Positions 50,387-62,704 of a stretch of 64,000 nucleotides of DNA are shown here, one piece after another (the stretch's first letter is position 1; every line of letters begins with the position of its first letter). Location of the stretch: the NCBI GenBank assembly GCA_029298735.1, contig JANSLP010000015.1:1-64000 (forward strand), read 5' to 3'. Both the position numbers and the translations under genes were made by a program. This DNA is from Ophiostoma sp. CBS 140.51 (Eukaryota; Ascomycota; Sordariomycetes; Ophiostomatales; Ophiostomataceae). The notes under the pieces are model-generated. The model was not told the DNA's origin and searched no databases. It saw only the letters and a list, made by a program, of their open reading frames with translations.

Positions 50387-52759
50387 TTTCTCTCTTCCTT
50401 TCCTGCGAGGTTCCGGTTCTAACAATCTCTAGCCGACGGTTTTCTCGACGAGTCCGACCCCGCACCCGCCAGCCCGACGAATCGCGCAAGCATGAACAGT
50501 CTCGGATCGCCGCGCTTCCCGTCAAGGCGCTCTGGCGACATGCCCCCCACGTCGCCTACGACCGGCCTGACACCTACCAAAAAGAAGATCCCGCCTCGCA
50601 TCATCCAAGAGGCCGTGGGTCTTGCCATCTTTTCCTGCATGCGCTCGGGCCTCTGGATGTCTGGCTCCGGCGGCTCTGGCATCCTCATCGCCCGCAAGGC
50701 TGACGGCACCTGGTCGCCGCCCTCGGGCATTCTCCTGCACACCTCAACCGTCGCATTTGTCATGGGCGTTGATATCTACGATTGTGTTCTTGTCATCAAC
50801 AGCGTCGCCGCACTCGAGCTGTTTACGCGGCCACGGCTCACGCTGGGTGCCGACGTGCCGCTGACCGTAGGCCCACTGGTCACAATGGGCCTGCTGGAAA
50901 ACGACGTGCGATTGAATCATGAACTGGGTAACACTGTGTTAACATACCTCAAAGCCCGCGGCCGCCATAGCCCTGCGCAGCTATCCGGGTCTCTCGTCAC
51001 CGAACGGTCAAACGAGAACGAGCGCTTCTACTCCGACGACGGCTCCGGCAACAGCTCCCAACCCGTCGACATCCTGGACATTCTCGCGGGCAACGTCCGC
51101 AAATCCATTCCCGAAATCCTCCCTCTTTTCGAGGCTATCAAGGCTGCCGAGGGCCGCATCGACTTTGACACGGCCACTATGGACCGTTTGTCACAGCAGC
51201 CGGCCCCGGGCGACGCCGACATTGCCGACACCCCAGGCATCCTGACCCCTGCCTCCCCGAGCTCTGCCACCTTTGGCATCCCCGACGCTGCCGACCCGGA
51301 CCCTTTTGGGATCATTGCCCTCGAGATGGCTGGCTTGGAGATTCGTGAAGCTGGCTCCAAGCACCGGCCCTCAAGCCACCAGTTTGACTACAACAATAAC
51401 GCAAGTCCCACCAGTCCTATTTTTGCTTCTCGTTTCAGCCGCCAGAGCGCCGACATCGCCGTCCTGGAGAACGGCAACAACCGCGCAAGCTACATGTCCA
51501 CCCGCACACAAGCAACATCAATGACTGATGCTTGTACACAGACGACCGACGTCGCCGGCACCCCGGATACCTCTCTTAGCCCTACCCACTCGGACGACGG
51601 CAAAGACGCCCAGGCGACCATCCACAGCAACATGGCAAGAAATGTACCATCGCCCGTACCCGAGCTCTCTGCGCATGCCGCACCGGTCGAGGAGACCGCT
51701 GAGACCACCGAGCCCATCATCCTTGCTGCACCCACCGATTCTGAAGATGCCACGATTGGCTTCGCCATGTCTAGCAGCCCGCCGGTCCCGCCGCCACGAA
51801 ACCGCCCCGTCGCCATCACTGTTGCCGCTGCCGCTGCCACTACCGCGGCCGTTACTGCCGCCACTACCGCTATCGACTCCGCGACCGACACTGCTAGCTC
51901 GAGATACCTTACAGTCGACCGCGGCATGGAAACTGACGACCGGCTGTCGGACGGTGCCGAGACCACGGCGACCAGCCACTTTGTGGAGGATGAACGCAAC
52001 GAGGATGCCGACGACGAGGATGAGGAGACTGACGGCCTCGGCAACGAGGACGGCAACGAGACACTTGACGATGCCGCAGATTTTGACGACGACGATGTCG
52101 ACGACCTGGACGACGACGACATGGAGGAAGAGCCCGTCATTTTCGAGGTCGCCTCTACCACCGTGCGCCCCGTTCGTGTTGCGCCCGCCCAGATGGCTAC
52201 ACAGGTTGCCCAGGTCATTCAGGCCAAGGGTGCACTTGTAAACATTCCCAAGCGTATCGCCCCGCCTCTGCCACTGCGCAGCCCTGCCCGGACCTCGAGA
52301 GCGAGCAAGAGCGAGTACGGCGACCTGTCTGCTATCGGCAGCCCGCTCCGCCACTCGTTCCAGAGCAACGTGACTTCTGATGTGCCCGCCGAGTCGCTTG
52401 ACGCCGAGACCGCCAAGCCGACTGCCGTTCTCTCCGAGTCGGCCATGGAGCGCCCGCCCGTTGCCATCGCTGTTGCAGCTGCGGGGCACGAGTCCTCTGC
52501 AAACACGTCAGCTTACGAGTCTGCCGCTGACATGACTGTTAATGAGAAGACGAACTCGGCGGGCGATGTTGTCGAGGTTCCCAACACCCCTCACGCCGTC
52601 GAGCCGACGACCTCGTCAATTGACGAGTCTGACCGGGAGCCCCAGACACCCCGCCCGGATGGTACTTTCGACCACACTGCTGCCGATGCCCAGAAGGAGA
52701 AGCGCGAGGACCTCGACCTGAATGCCGACCACCTCAACGCCTCGACACTGGCTGTGTAG
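49861..52759 (+). CDS. Ysc84/SH3YL1-type lipid-binding domain protein
   Basis: Two exons, 49861-50308 and 50433-52759, give 924 aa; the 124-nt intron has GTATGT, a 30-T homopolymer and acceptor CTAG. The first 100 residues are Ser/Asn/Thr-rich (with an Asn run). The Ysc84 domain is split by the intron and covers about residues 130-330: REAYWPTALDRECEKAARIL, then after the junction KIPPRIIQEAVGLAIFS, RSGLWMSGSGGSGILIARK and GDGTWSPPS-like DGTWSPPSG. LIINSxxALELF-like VLVINSVAALELF and PLTVGPLVTMG follow. This domain binds phosphoinositides and, in yeast Ysc84 and human SH3YL1, helps actin patch assembly and endocytosis. No SH3 domain is present at the C-terminus; instead a 500-residue disordered tail is rich in Ala, Thr, Ser and Asp, with an acidic run (DDDDVDDLDDDDMEEEP) near 730. 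It is probably membrane-associated at endocytic sites. Confidence 0.9.
50356..50385 (+). repeat. T(30) homopolymer in intron of Ysc84-type gene
   Basis: Thirty consecutive T within the intron's pyrimidine-rich part, about 45 bases before the acceptor. It is a slippage-prone site and length is likely variable or miscounted. Confidence 0.95.
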
Positions 52760-53802
52760 TCGACTGGTGACAACGAACGAACGACACACCCAAGCTTTGA
52801 GCACGCCGAAGGGCAACAAAAACACACCGGAATGGCAGAAGTACAGCATTTTTAGTCAGCTTCTGTCGTAATGATTGGAGAGAACCTATAAAAAATGAAC
52901 GACGAAGAGAAACGTGTACAGATAGACCTGCCCTATAGGGGGAGGCGGAACCAAGGATGGCATTCATACCCGGCGTTATGTTTTATTTTGGTTTATTGGG
53001 ATATTTCTTTTTTGGTTTTGTTTTTGGTCGCTCTGGTCACCATCGATTTCTGCGACCTAAAAACGAAGAACACGGGGTTCTTTTTTTGCTTGGGGCCGTC
53101 CTACTTGGACTTGTATATACCCCCTTGCAAACCGTCTTTTTCTTTTACTATTCGCTACTGGATATTTTTTGGTTCATTGGTTTTCCATTGGTTTAATGGT
53201 TATTTTCCCACCTGTTTATCAGGTACTTTATGAGGTTTCTTGAGAGAAACAGATACAGCAAAGACATTATTTATTGCCTTGCTTTTAATTCCATCACGCC
53301 GTTTACGCCACCATACATCTTCTCTACAACTGTTTTAATGTTGAATATGGTGCAATGTTATACCAGTGATAACTTCAACTTCGGTCTTGCGGAGTGCTAG
53401 TTCATAGTATGCAAGTCATTTAAAAGATCCTCAAGTGTATAGAAAATCATTTGTATAGAAAGTCAAACCAGATTCTTGTTTTTGGTACAGATTTTGTGGA
53501 GTAGGCTCGTAGCACTACAGTCCCGTGAAAACTAACGTAAGAAGAGAAGATAAAGCTCTAACGTAAGAAAGAAGATTAGAATAAAAACATTTAAACACCC
53601 ACCCATCGATCGTCCTTGACCGGGCCCTCATCCTTGAGGCAGCGTCGTGCCATGTAATACGTAGTAACACAATAAAGGCAGAAAAAGAAAAGAAAACAAA
53701 GATAGCAAAAAAAAACAAAAACAAATCCCAGATACGCATCCATATGTTGCCTCGCCAAATCATCGCCCGAGTTTCTACCCATTGATTTTTTTGGTGATCC
53801 TT
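52760..53802. other. Convergent 3' region, Ysc84-type gene / SCC2
   Basis: 1.04 kb between two converging genes, T-rich on the + strand from about 52970 to 53400 and A-rich toward 53720. Probably 3' UTRs; no gene, tRNA or repeat supported. Confidence 0.5.
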
Positions 53803-56800
53803 TTAAAAATCGAAATCACCGTCAGCGTCCTCTTCGGGGCCTGCACTCTTCCGTGGCCGGCCTCTCTTGCGGGGCTGCTGTGAACCTGACCGCTGCCGCT
53901 TCTTGCGTCCACCCGGTGTACCGCCTGCCTTGCGTTTGCGGCCACGGTCGAGTCCACCGTCGTCTTCACCGCCACTAGGGGTTGCCGGATCGTCGTCGTC
54001 CATGCCGTTGCCGTCGTCCTCTTCGAGCTTGAAGTCCGAGTCGACCGTCAACAGCTCCACGAGACCCTTGCAGCGGGCGACCATGAGTGCTTCGGAGTCG
54101 AGGCCCTTCATAATGTTGCTCATCTCCTCCCAGAACTTATCAGCCGTAATGCCCTGGACCTTGGTCGGAGCGCGTGTCAGGTCACGCGAGGCGCCCTTGG
54201 CCTTGTTGCCGTCGCGCTTGAGGCCGTACTGCCGGCACAGGAAGGTACGGGCCTCCCAGAGACAAAGAAGAACCATACAGCCAGTGGCAATCTGCTTCAG
54301 ACGGCGAGGGTCTAAGCCAGGGCGCAGAGCTGGGCCGGCGGGTACTAGTGTGGAAGTCTCGCCTCCTTCCGGATTGGGGGGGAGAATGGGCGTTTCTTTT
54401 TGTCCGCCCCCGGACGGATCGAAAATGTCGGCCTCGATGGCATGTGAGATGGTCACACCCGTCGTGTGGACAATCTTTTCCATAGTAGACACGAGGGACT
54501 GAAGCTCGGCAACGGTAACAAATTCAAACAAGGCCATATTCTCGATGACGAAACGCGCAAACTCTAGATGGTGTGGGATATCCTCCGACACATCAAGCTT
54601 GTTGGGCTCAAAGTCGATTTGGCCACACATCTTCTCCAGCATACGACCGCGGTTCCTGGACTTGCTGTCTTTGACAACATCCATAAGATAATGCAGCTTC
54701 GACGTGAAAGGCTCTGTGGTGGCACCGCGGGTGTCGTTGATCACGTCGCGCTGGTACTGGAACACAGTCTGGACAGCCTTGACGTATTCGCGCTCGAGCA
54801 CGGTTTCGTACTTGTTGTGTAGTGCACGGTGCTCCCGGAAAGCGAGTTCGGCCATCTTCGGCATGGTCGACGTCTCCAATGTGATCATGGTCACACCGGT
54901 CTCCTTGGGGTGCACGAGACCTTGACGGCTGATGCTAGCAAGAATTTCAGCAGCCAAGTAGGCCTCCTCGCTGACCGAGCCGAGAGCAATACGTGTAATG
55001 TCGCCCATAAACCGCTGTGTTGTCGCGCTGGCCACGTCGTCGTGATTGGTGCCGCCCATGACAGTGAGCTGCCTCTTCTTACCAGGACCGTCACCATCAC
55101 TGGCTGACTTGTTGCGTGCCGCCTTCTGCGCCTTGGTGGCGTCCGAACCGGACTCGGACCGCAATTCTTCCTTTGTAAGGAACTCCTTCAACGACTGCAT
55201 GATCTTGACCTCAAGACTGGGGTCCTGTTGCTTGAATGCAATGTGGAAAGAAGTGTAAACATTCTTCTCCACAAAGTTGCGCGGCCATGACTGGCAAATC
55301 AGACCCATAGCATCGAGGGCAATTCTACGGATGGCAAGGGGCCAAGGCGGGATCGAGATCGGGCAGAGGGTGTCCACCATGAGCTTCGACACAGAGGAAA
55401 AGTTGTAGGCTGGAAACTGACCCCGGAATGTGTCAATCTCACTGTCAAAGTCGCAGTGCTTACCGGCCATGCCGACAATCAAGGCGTAACGCAAAAATCT
55501 CTTTGCCTTCTTGTCAAAGTCTGCGTCATTGTCTGTCATCTTCTCCTGGTTGACCACGCCGCGAATGGCTGAAATGACGACGCGCACAAGCGGTTTGGGA
55601 TCTTTCAGGAGCACACTGACCACCCAGATACAGCCCATCACGTCGTCTAAGAGCGTTCTGCTGACATTGACAACACTTGGTAGCAGGTTGCTTCGGATCT
55701 CCTCCAAGAATGGCTTCATAACACTCGACAGCTGGGGAAGCACGCGGCTGTAAATAACCACGACAGCGCGAGCAGTAGCCATGTCTTGAGGCGTTTTCAC
55801 GTTCTTCACATTGACGATATGCGATTTGAGGAGTCGAATCTGCTCAAAGGTAAAGAGACGGGGATCAGCCTTGGCAAAGATCATCATCAATTGGAGTGCC
55901 TCGTATCCCGACGGCACGGATGGGTCGTCGCTTTCGGGATTGTCGGCGAGGTCGCACATGACTGCAACGAAGCGCTTGCAGACATCAAAGTTCGCTGTTG
56001 CAGCCTTGGCGGTGGGTGACAAAATAGCCTGGAAAACTCTGTCAAGGATAGGCGTGATTGATCCGTTCTTGACCGTTTGCAGAATTAGAATGACATGCTC
56101 GGTAAGAGACGACTTCTCGGCTGTCGTTTCTGTGCCGGCGGCAGTGGCTGCGACCGTGTCGGCGAAAGGCGTCACCCAGACCTCTTCGATTGTCTGACGG
56201 GCCAAGTCTCGAACACCCTCATCGGGATCCTGGATGCGGTGGAGAAGGCCGTTGGCAATGTCGCTGCGAATCTCTTTGGAGTGGTTGCGAAGGTATACAT
56301 CGCGTGCAATCTTGATGGCACGCTTACGGACACCGACACCCGAGTCTAAGAACCGGTCAATGACGGTCTTGATCATAGTTGACTCCAGGTTTGGCCGCAG
56401 GATGATGGCGCGGCTGACCAAACCAAGGGCAGAGTCTCGTACCTGCACCGAGGAATCGGCGCAGCATTCGCGGATGAGACGACCGACAATCGAGGCCGGG
56501 TTGTCGAAGATTGACGGGTCTGTCTCGAGGACTTCTGTGATACTCTTCAAGCTCTTGCTGCGGACGGTAGCTTGGTCGCTGCCCATACCCATAGCCAGGA
56601 TGTTGATGATATCGTTGAAAGAGCCACCCAGTGGCGACCGTAAGGCAACAATGGCATACGAAAGCTTTGCCTGTGCTGCAGTGACGCCCTTGAACGCACG
56701 ATTGCCGGACATGCCTCGGCCGTCCTCAATCATGACGCGGAGACGGTAGGCAATTCTACCAAGGTCTCTGTTTTGCCGCTCCAGGACACGGTTGTCGCGT

Positions 56801-59800
56801 GCCTTTGCGCTATCTGCATTCTCATCGTCGTCACCGCCAGCCGCGGCTGCAGCAGCGGCTGCTGCTGCTGCTGCCTCTGCACGTGTTGAGTAGAGACGGC
56901 AGACGCGAGCGGCCCAGTCGGCGACGGTGTAGGAGATGGCGCCTCGCAAGTGAGGATCTTGTGAGCTGCGGTCCTCAAGGTATTCCAAGGCGGGAGAGAA
57001 AGGACCCTTCCAGGCCAGGAACTCTTCAGCGGGAGGGTTGTCGCCCAGTGCCGCACCAGCGAGGTTGGATAGTAGCCGGTCGAGCTCGTCTGGACCTGTG
57101 TTCTCGGGAGAGTTTGCCGACTGGTGGATGGTTGACCGCAGCTTGGCAAGAGCCGCTCCGATGACACCGAGCTCTTCCAGAGCCATGTTCTTCACGGGCG
57201 CGGGAATCTTGTCGTTCTCTGTGAGCTTAAACATGGCCATCATGAGAAGACGGAGAAGGAGCTCTGCAGAAGGCCAGTCAGGTGTCTCGAGACACGCCGT
57301 GAAGTCTTCGACAAACAGATCTAGGAGATTGCGGTATGGTGTGTCGGCCGATTTGGACGAAGTCTGCGCCCGTTCCACGATGAACTTGATGACATACTTG
57401 GCGTGAACATAGGCTGTGCTGTTTAGAGGAGAAGCGGCATCCGTCAGCTCGGCAATCGAAAGCTCGTGCTCATAAGCGCCTTCCTCTTCCGATGAGATGG
57501 TAGCCACGGGAGCATTGGGTGCCTGGTTTTGCTCTTCGGTTTCCTTCTCTTCTTCGTCCATGGCTTCGTCGATGATGCCCGAGGGCGACTTTTCCTTCTC
57601 AGCCACACGCCCAGCACTAGCTTGCACAAGACGCATGATGAGGGCCGATACTGGCTGGATACTCTTGCCATCTGCAAGCTTGAACTGCCTGGCACTTAGC
57701 TTTCCGACGGGAAGCTTTTCGAGAGATGTGAGAATGTCATCAAAGATACCACGGCGCTGTATGGGCTTCTTGACAAAGATCTGTGACAGCATGTCCATGG
57801 CTGCAAGACGCAGGCCGTCAAAGGCTTGAACACCCAGGACCGAATCACGCTCCGTGTGTGCGTTTTCGACGAAAATCAGATGAGAGGCACAGAACTCGAG
57901 CGAGTTGATAACAAGCTCAGACAAGTCGATGGCCTGGACAAGCGTAGTCATGCCGGAAAATAGACGTTGTGCAGCCATGAACAGGGGTGAAATGGCTTTC
58001 TTGTACGATGAAAGCTGCTTGAACCGGCGCTCTAAAGGACCGGAGCTACGCAGCTCGGCAATCGGGACCACGGCGTTGTCCATGACATTCTTGAAGAGGT
58101 CCACAGACGACTGAATGACGTTTTCGGAGTACAGCTGCTTGTCTTCACGGCCGCCCGACATGATCTTCAATGACAGACGGGCCGCTCTCAGACCGGTGTC
58201 GGCAATGCGCAATTGCACAACCCACTCATCGATTTCAGACTCAGTCGCTTCCGAGCTGAGCTTGAGGTCAAGGCTCAGGGCATGCCGTAAGGCACCGTCA
58301 CAAAGGCGTTGCAGGTGCAGCAAGTCATCGATAGGGATGTCTGCAAAGCAGCCTAATGTAATGGCCTTATGAATGGTGCTCTGTGCCTTCCGCAGGGCAT
58401 TGTCAGTGAGTGTGGGCTCATCGTCAGTAGTCAAGGAGATGAGGGCGACATTGCCGGGCTGCTTGTTGACATTCATTTCAGCTTCGAAAATGTCCTGGAA
58501 AAGACGAAGGAGCTCCTGGAATGCGGCCTCTGCTCTCTGGCGCTGGTCGAGATCGCTAAAGAAATCTTGAGTGTTGTCATCCGGGAGGTCTGCAACGACC
58601 TGGTAGTCTTGGGGGTTGAAGTTTGGTGCAGCTGCAAGATCAATTGTTATTGATTCCTTAGTGTCCTGTGGAGGTTGTCCAGGGACCGGCGGCTTTATTG
58701 GCGTCTCTTTTCTCGGGACGGCAGGAACGGGCACTGGCGTCTCTTTTGGCACTGTGGGTGCAGCGACAGTGATGCTTTCGCTCTTTATCGGTGCAGACAA
58801 TCCGTTTGTCTGGGGCGAGGTGATGATGGGACTTTCGTCGACAATAATGGCTTCCGCAGTATACGAAGGCGGAAGTGAGGGAATGCTGATTTCGATCTTG
58901 GCCATGTTGTTTTTCGCATGCGCCTGTGCGTTCAGTGAAGCAGAAGCACTACTGGCGTCAACGCCGTTGCTGGTGACCGCAGTGCCGTTGCCCACAGCGC
59001 TCTCTTTCGCTTTTGACGACGTGCCCGACTTCTTGGTCGGAGTGGACTTTGTAGTGGGAACCGCCGTCGTCTTGGGCGTATTGCCGTTTGTCGGTGGCGG
59101 CTGGCTGGGAGACTCGGGGCTCGGATAGCGGAAGGGAATGTTGGCTTTCTCAAACACGGCCTTCGTAATGGGCTTCAGGTTCGATGCTGGGTTGTGAGTC
59201 GATGGATCCGAGGATGTCACGCCGTTTGACTCGCCCCCGCTGGCTCGGGGCAATGGCTTGAAGTTGCTTTCGTATGTTAGAAGGAACGAAGCATCACAAT
59301 GACGAAGAACAGGAAGGCCAGACGTACAACTGAGGCACTCTACCGTTGGCCAGGAGCTGGTGCAGATCGTCAACGCTGCGTTCTGTCAGAGAAGCAGGCT
59401 GGCCAAACGCATTGTTGTTCAGCGTGTTGAACTCTTGTTGCGAGACGAGCTGTGATAGTTCGTTGGAAGCTGCCTTCGCTGCCAGCGTGGGAATGGGGAT
59501 GATGCCTGTGTCCAAATGAAGTCAGTAAGCTGCCTGCGGATGGCGATATCGCGCCGACCCAGCAAAGTGAACAAAGGAGATACGGAGAGACGTACGCGTT
59601 TCTAAAGGCGAGATGGAGGTAAAGGGCGAGTATGGCAGCGCTTCCCCAAAGGCAAAGGGACGCATGAACTTTTGCGGGCCGGATGACGACGGTGGCGGCG
59701 GGGGTGCGGACATGGGGGGCTGATGCAGGGCCGACGGCGAGATCGTGTTGCCCGATGATGACGATTGGGCGGAGATGGAGATGGCGAGAGGCTCAGCCTT

Positions 59801-59950
59801 GGGGAGCTGAGACGATGGAGGAGGGAGAGGAGAAGGAGTGGGATTGGGATTCAGAAGCAGCATGCTGGGGTCGATGCCCCCGCTGCCGTTTTGGAAGCCA
59901 TTCTGTTGAGGCTCTTGGTGCTCGCCGAGCAGGATGCTGGGGTCGGCCAT
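53803..59950 (-). CDS. SCC2: Cohesin loader Scc2/Mis4/Nipped-B
   Basis: Three minus-strand exons, 59596-59950, 59328-59505 and 53803-59266, give 1,998 aa. Intron 1 (90 nt) has GTACGT and CAG; intron 2 (61 nt) has GTACGT, branch CTAAC and AAAG, chosen because it gives NGRVPQFNFKPLPR in frame. With Scc4, Scc2 loads the cohesin ring onto chromosomes and stimulates its ATPase. The N-terminus is Pro/Ser-rich and unstructured, the usual Scc4-binding part. From about residue 400 a long HEAT solenoid begins; diagnostic segments are HAKYVIKFIVERAQT, VRDSALGLVSRAIILRPNLE, GVRKRAIKIARDVYLRN, GVRDLARQTIEEVWVTPF and RVVISAIRGVVNQEK. HRALHNKYETVLEREYVKAV falls in the conserved C-terminal domain. A poly-Ala run before GGDDDEN sits in a loop, and the C-terminus has an AT-hook (RKRGRPRK) and an acidic end. 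Length and order match the fungal family. Confidence 0.95.
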
Positions 59951-60848
59951 GGCAGGAACGACTGCGCTACTCGCCACGCATGGCAGGTGCGACCGCGTGT
60001 GGTATGCTGGGATGGAAGGCGTCGGTGGCCGGGGAGGGAAGGGGCGACGGAGGTACGGCGCTCGTTTGTCGCAATGTTCTCAATGGCCTGGTTGCGGGCA
60101 CCGGTGATGGGAAGGAGGTTGCGGGCCTCAAAGGAAGGTGCGAAGGACGTTCAGGTTTGCGCCGAAGGGGAAGGCGCAACGAATTGGCGAAGAAGGAAAG
60201 AGCAAACAACCAAGTCTTTCCACAAAGGCGCCAAAGAAACAGATGCAAAAATGAAGATAAATGTCAAAAAATCCAAACAAAAGACCACTTCGCGATGGCC
60301 CAAGAGGTGTAGATTGGTCGGTAGTGGATTGAGGTAGGGAGGAAAGTAAGAAGTAGTGTAACGGGAGTTGGTGTGAACTGAGCAAACGGGGGCTGACGCT
60401 GTGAAAGTTGGGGCGTTTCTGGCGAATGAGCGCGCTAGACTCGCACTGCACGACATGGGGGTGGAAAGGCAGGGCCAGCCAGTAACCAGCCAATGGTGGG
60501 CGGCCACTGTGAAGCTGAGGCATTATGGTCCGTGCACAATCGGAGGTCCCTCAACAGTAGTTCGTAGTTCAGTGAGGATAAGGCAGGCACCCACCCAAAT
60601 TTTGCATTAGGAAAAGTGGAGACCAGCTATTCACAGTTAAAGGCGGAAAGAGCATTTCACCCGAAAAATTTAGATCCGGCAGAAAGAAAAGTTGACATTT
60701 CGAGGAGCATCTGGTAAAACACTTTCCCTTTTCAAGCTTCTGCTTCATGAATGCGATGCCGATTCTAACGACAGCCACACCCGGATAATTTTACCACACT
60801 TGCAGTAAAACGAACTTTTCAACCCGCTATCTCACAAGAACACTTACA
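59951..60848. promoter_or_regulatory. Divergent promoter, SCC2 / RPA12
   Basis: 898 bases between two housekeeping genes. A CCAAT box is at 60490-60494 (GCCAATGG). No other element or gene is clear; frames on both strands look non-coding. Confidence 0.55.
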
Positions 60849-61295
60849 ATGGCTTCTATGGGATCATTGGTGTTCTGCACCGACTGCGGCAACGTCCTGC
60901 CCATGTCGACGGGCTCAAATCGCAACCTGCTCGTGTGCCGCTGCTGCGGTGCTGAAAACAAGGGTACTATAATGTCGAAGTGAACAGTTTCCGGCCTATG
61001 GTGCGCTGTATCGACACTGTTGCTAACTTTCTCTCCCCCAGACACTGCCTCCGCCCAGACGATCTTGACCGAGTCCAAGCCCAAGGACTTCCCCTCGCCT
61101 CTGCGCCAGAAGCTGTCCTCCGTCCAGGTCGTCGAGAAGCACAAGGTCAACGGCGAGGCCACGACGAACGAGACGTGCCCCAAGTGCGGACGCACCGAAG
61201 TGCGCTTTACAACGGCGCAGATCCGTGGTGCCGATGAGGGTTCGACTGTGTTCTTCCGCTGCGACTGTGGCTTCAGATGGTCGCAGAACAATTGA
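60849..61295 (+). CDS. RPA12: RNA polymerase I subunit Rpa12 (A12.2)
   Basis: Two exons, 60849-60963 and 61042-61295, give 122 aa; the 78-nt intron has donor GTACTA, branch GCTAAC and acceptor CCCCAG. The N-terminal zinc ribbon is VFCTDCGNVLP with CRCCGAENK. A linker (KDFPSPLRQKLSSVQVVEKH) leads to the C-terminal TFIIS-type ribbon: CPKCGRTEVRF, then the catalytic-loop acidic pair in RGADEGSTVFF. Rpa12 sits on RNA polymerase I and supports RNA cleavage and termination on rDNA. Rpb9 is excluded because its N-terminal region and its second ribbon differ and it lacks the DE pair in this place; Rpc11 is less likely by the N-terminal part. The last Cys pair is CDC (one residue between) instead of the usual C-x2-C, which may be a lineage feature. 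The length is standard. Confidence 0.9.
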
Positions 61296-61657
61296 GGAAT
61301 CCGATTCCGACAGAAGATAAAGACACAGACGGCATTTGGACTTGTTCCTGTCACGTCTTCCCACCTCACCCCGACCTGCCGGCATACGACAGGGTCTACA
61401 GAGCTACCGATGTTGCACGCGCTGTTGGAAACCCATTACTTAATGATACCCATTTTACCCACGATTGTAATAACAGATAGAACAAAAACATGTAAAGCAT
61501 ACCAGTTAACAAAAACTCCATTAGAGTATCATATACAAACGCTACATATTAAAAAGAAATTCGCAGAACTTTTGTGTCGTCCTCCTTTTGCTCGTAATAG
61601 ACGAAATAACTCCAAAAAAGTAGAGGTAGGATGCAATCAAAGAGAGAATGCAACGGC
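61296..61657. other. Convergent 3' region, RPA12 / deoxyhypusine hydroxylase
   Basis: 362 bases between two stop codons facing each other; probable 3' UTRs. Nothing else seen. Confidence 0.5.
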
Positions 61658-62704
61658 CTAAGCAGCCACGACCTCGGGGATGAGAGCGTACTCGGTCTCG
61701 CCGCCCTGCTCAAATTCGGCCATGTCCAGGGCCACAATGACACTCTCGCGCACAACCTTCTCCTTGTCGTGCAGGAACAGCTTTAGGGTATCCTCAACTC
61801 CCTCCTCGTCACCCAGGCTGCCAAGTGCCTCGGCTGCCTCGTGGCGCACCATGCTGGCCTCGTTGGTGTCGCTCAGCGCAGCCGTCAGTGCCGGAATCGA
61901 CGCCGGGTGCGACAGCTGGCCGAACACGAAGGCAACCTCGTGACGGAACAGAGCCGAGCTGTCGGCGAAGCCCTTGGCAAGAGCTAGGACGGCCGGGACA
62001 GCGGTCGGCAGGTCGGGCGGCGAGGCCAGGTCGCGCAGGGCGAACATGGCGCGGTACCGACGGAACAGCGGCAGGGTGGTATCCATCAGGTCCTTCTCCA
62101 GGACATCAACAGTCTGTGCGGCCTCGTTGTCGATGGCGTTCTGGGCCATCGGCGGCGCAGGATCGACGGACGCGAAGTCGCTTGGGCGCAGGGTCTCCTG
62201 GGCACGCTGGGTCGAGTTGGCCCACTCGATGCGGTCGATGGCAATCTCGCAGGTCTCGCGCACGACAACCTCCTCGCCGTCGCGGTCGCGGTAGTGGCGG
62301 AGCAGCTCAAGGTCGGCAGCATCACCCAGAGCACCAAGGGCCTCGGCAGCCTCGTGGCGGCACATGGCGTCCTCGTCCACATCGGCAAGGACATCGCGCA
62401 GGGGAGGCGCAGCGGCAGAAATGTTGCCAGTCTGACCGAGACAGTAGGCGAGCTCGTGCTTAAGAAGGGCCGAAGGGGAAGCAAAACCAGCGGCAATGGC
62501 GTCGATGGCAGCCTTGGCAGCTGGCAGATCGATGCCGTTGTCGCCGGTACCTTCGGTGGCCTGCTTGGCCAGGTGCTTCAGCGAGAAGAGGGCGCGGAAG
62601 CGGATGGGCAGGGGAGTGGTCTCGTCGCAAAGAGACTTGCGCAGGGAAAGGACAGTCGCGTCGGCCGTGGCCGGGGCCTCGGGCTGTTCAGATGGGGCCG
62701 TCAT
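61658..62704 (-). CDS. LIA1: Deoxyhypusine hydroxylase
   Basis: A single exon, 348 aa from the ATG at 62704; the frame is open 21 codons further but that part reads as leader. The enzyme performs the second step of hypusine formation on eIF5A, hydroxylating deoxyhypusine with a di-iron centre held by HEAT-like repeats. The four His-Glu metal-binding pairs are all visible: His83-Glu84 (LKHELAYCLGQ), His117-Glu118 (CRHEAAEALGALGD), His255-Glu256 (FRHEVAFVFGQLSH) and His288-Glu289 (VRHEAAEALGSLGD). The two halves, about 15-160 and 195-330, are repeats of each other, joined by an Ala/Pro-rich linker, as known for this family. FRALFSLKHLA and YRAMFALRDLA are the matching helices that start each half. 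It is cytosolic, and length and motifs are standard. The symbol follows yeast LIA1 (mmd1 in fission yeast). Confidence 0.96.
   Translation of the reverse strand: MTAPSEQPEAPATADATVLSLRKSLCDETTPLPIRFRALFSLKHLAKQATEGTGDNGIDLPAAKAAIDAIAAGFASPSALLKHELAYCLGQTGNISAAAPPLRDVLADVDEDAMCRHEAAEALGALGDAADLELLRHYRDRDGEEVVVRETCEIAIDRIEWANSTQRAQETLRPSDFASVDPAPPMAQNAIDNEAAQTVDVLEKDLMDTTLPLFRRYRAMFALRDLASPPDLPTAVPAVLALAKGFADSSALFRHEVAFVFGQLSHPASIPALTAALSDTNEASMVRHEAAEALGSLGDEEGVEDTLKLFLHDKEKVVRESVIVALDMAEFEQGGETEYALIPEVVAA

Noticed and set aside
51518..52489. 323-codon minus-strand frame opposite the Ysc84-type gene
   Set aside because: Antisense of a low-complexity Ala/Thr/Asp tail; Gly/Val-rich by mirror composition.
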